This document shows positions 20,603 to 20,608 of a stretch of 20,608 nt of DNA, piece by piece. The position numbers and the translations under genes were made by a program. The DNA is taken from positions 1 to 20,608 of the IMG/VR virus record IMGVR_UViG_3300007960_000265, one strand, 5' to 3'. The DNA is from a virus. The notes beneath the pieces are model-generated. The model saw only the letters and a program-made list of their open reading frames with translations, searched no databases and was not told the origin of the DNA. Within the stretch, counting starts at the first letter, position 1. Each line of letters starts with the position of its first letter.

Positions 20603-20608
20603 CTACTA

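Overview
This window looks like the early and DNA-metabolism half of a lytic tailed-phage genome. Every supported gene lies on the + strand. The genes are tightly packed, many joined by 1 to 14 nt start/stop overlaps, and small hypothetical genes are abundant. The replication set is T7-like: a primase-helicase with an N-terminal zinc motif, a family A DNA polymerase with an exonuclease domain, and a single-stranded-DNA-binding protein with an acidic tail. It is combined with a B12-dependent (class II) ribonucleotide reductase, ThyX, MazG, glutaredoxin and PhoH. That combination recalls marine podoviruses of Rhodobacteraceae (roseophage SIO1 and the 'cobaviruses'). Host and taxonomy are inferences from gene content. 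No RNA polymerase, structural, lysis or integration gene is visible here.

Layout. Positions 1-1575 hold nine small unrecognised genes, several with a near-identical Shine-Dalgarno leader, plus the possible tail of an earlier gene. Positions 1587-4750 hold a 661-residue multidomain protein, a metallopeptidase of the M20/M28/M42 type and a small gene. Positions 4751-5229 are the only gene-poor stretch: two structured inverted-repeat regions flank one 58-codon gene, and the second is a 96-bp AT-rich interrupted palindrome, a candidate origin or regulatory site. Positions 5230-6967 hold small genes, a predicted secreted protein and a tRNA-Arg(UCU). Positions 6954-7798 encode ThyX in two frames joined at a canonical -1 slippery heptamer. 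Positions 8043-8999 encode a second protein sharing a roughly 190-residue module with the 661-residue protein. Positions 9505-15059 are the replication/recombination block: primase-helicase, polymerase, SSB behind a sigma70-like promoter, a Cas4/RecB-like Fe-S nuclease and a small PD-(D/E)XK nuclease. Positions 15253-18991 hold a metallophosphoesterase, MazG, class II RNR, a DUF1289 protein and glutaredoxin. Positions 19001-20602 hold PhoH, a DUF3310 protein and small genes, including an out-of-frame overlapping pair.

How it fits together: RNR, glutaredoxin, ThyX and MazG would supply or adjust dNTPs; primase-helicase, polymerase and SSB would copy DNA; the two nucleases would process recombination intermediates or degrade DNA. 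The most unusual items are the two-gene family at 1587 and 8043, the frameshifted thyX, the phage-encoded peptidase ending in an SSB-like tip, and the large palindrome near 5130.
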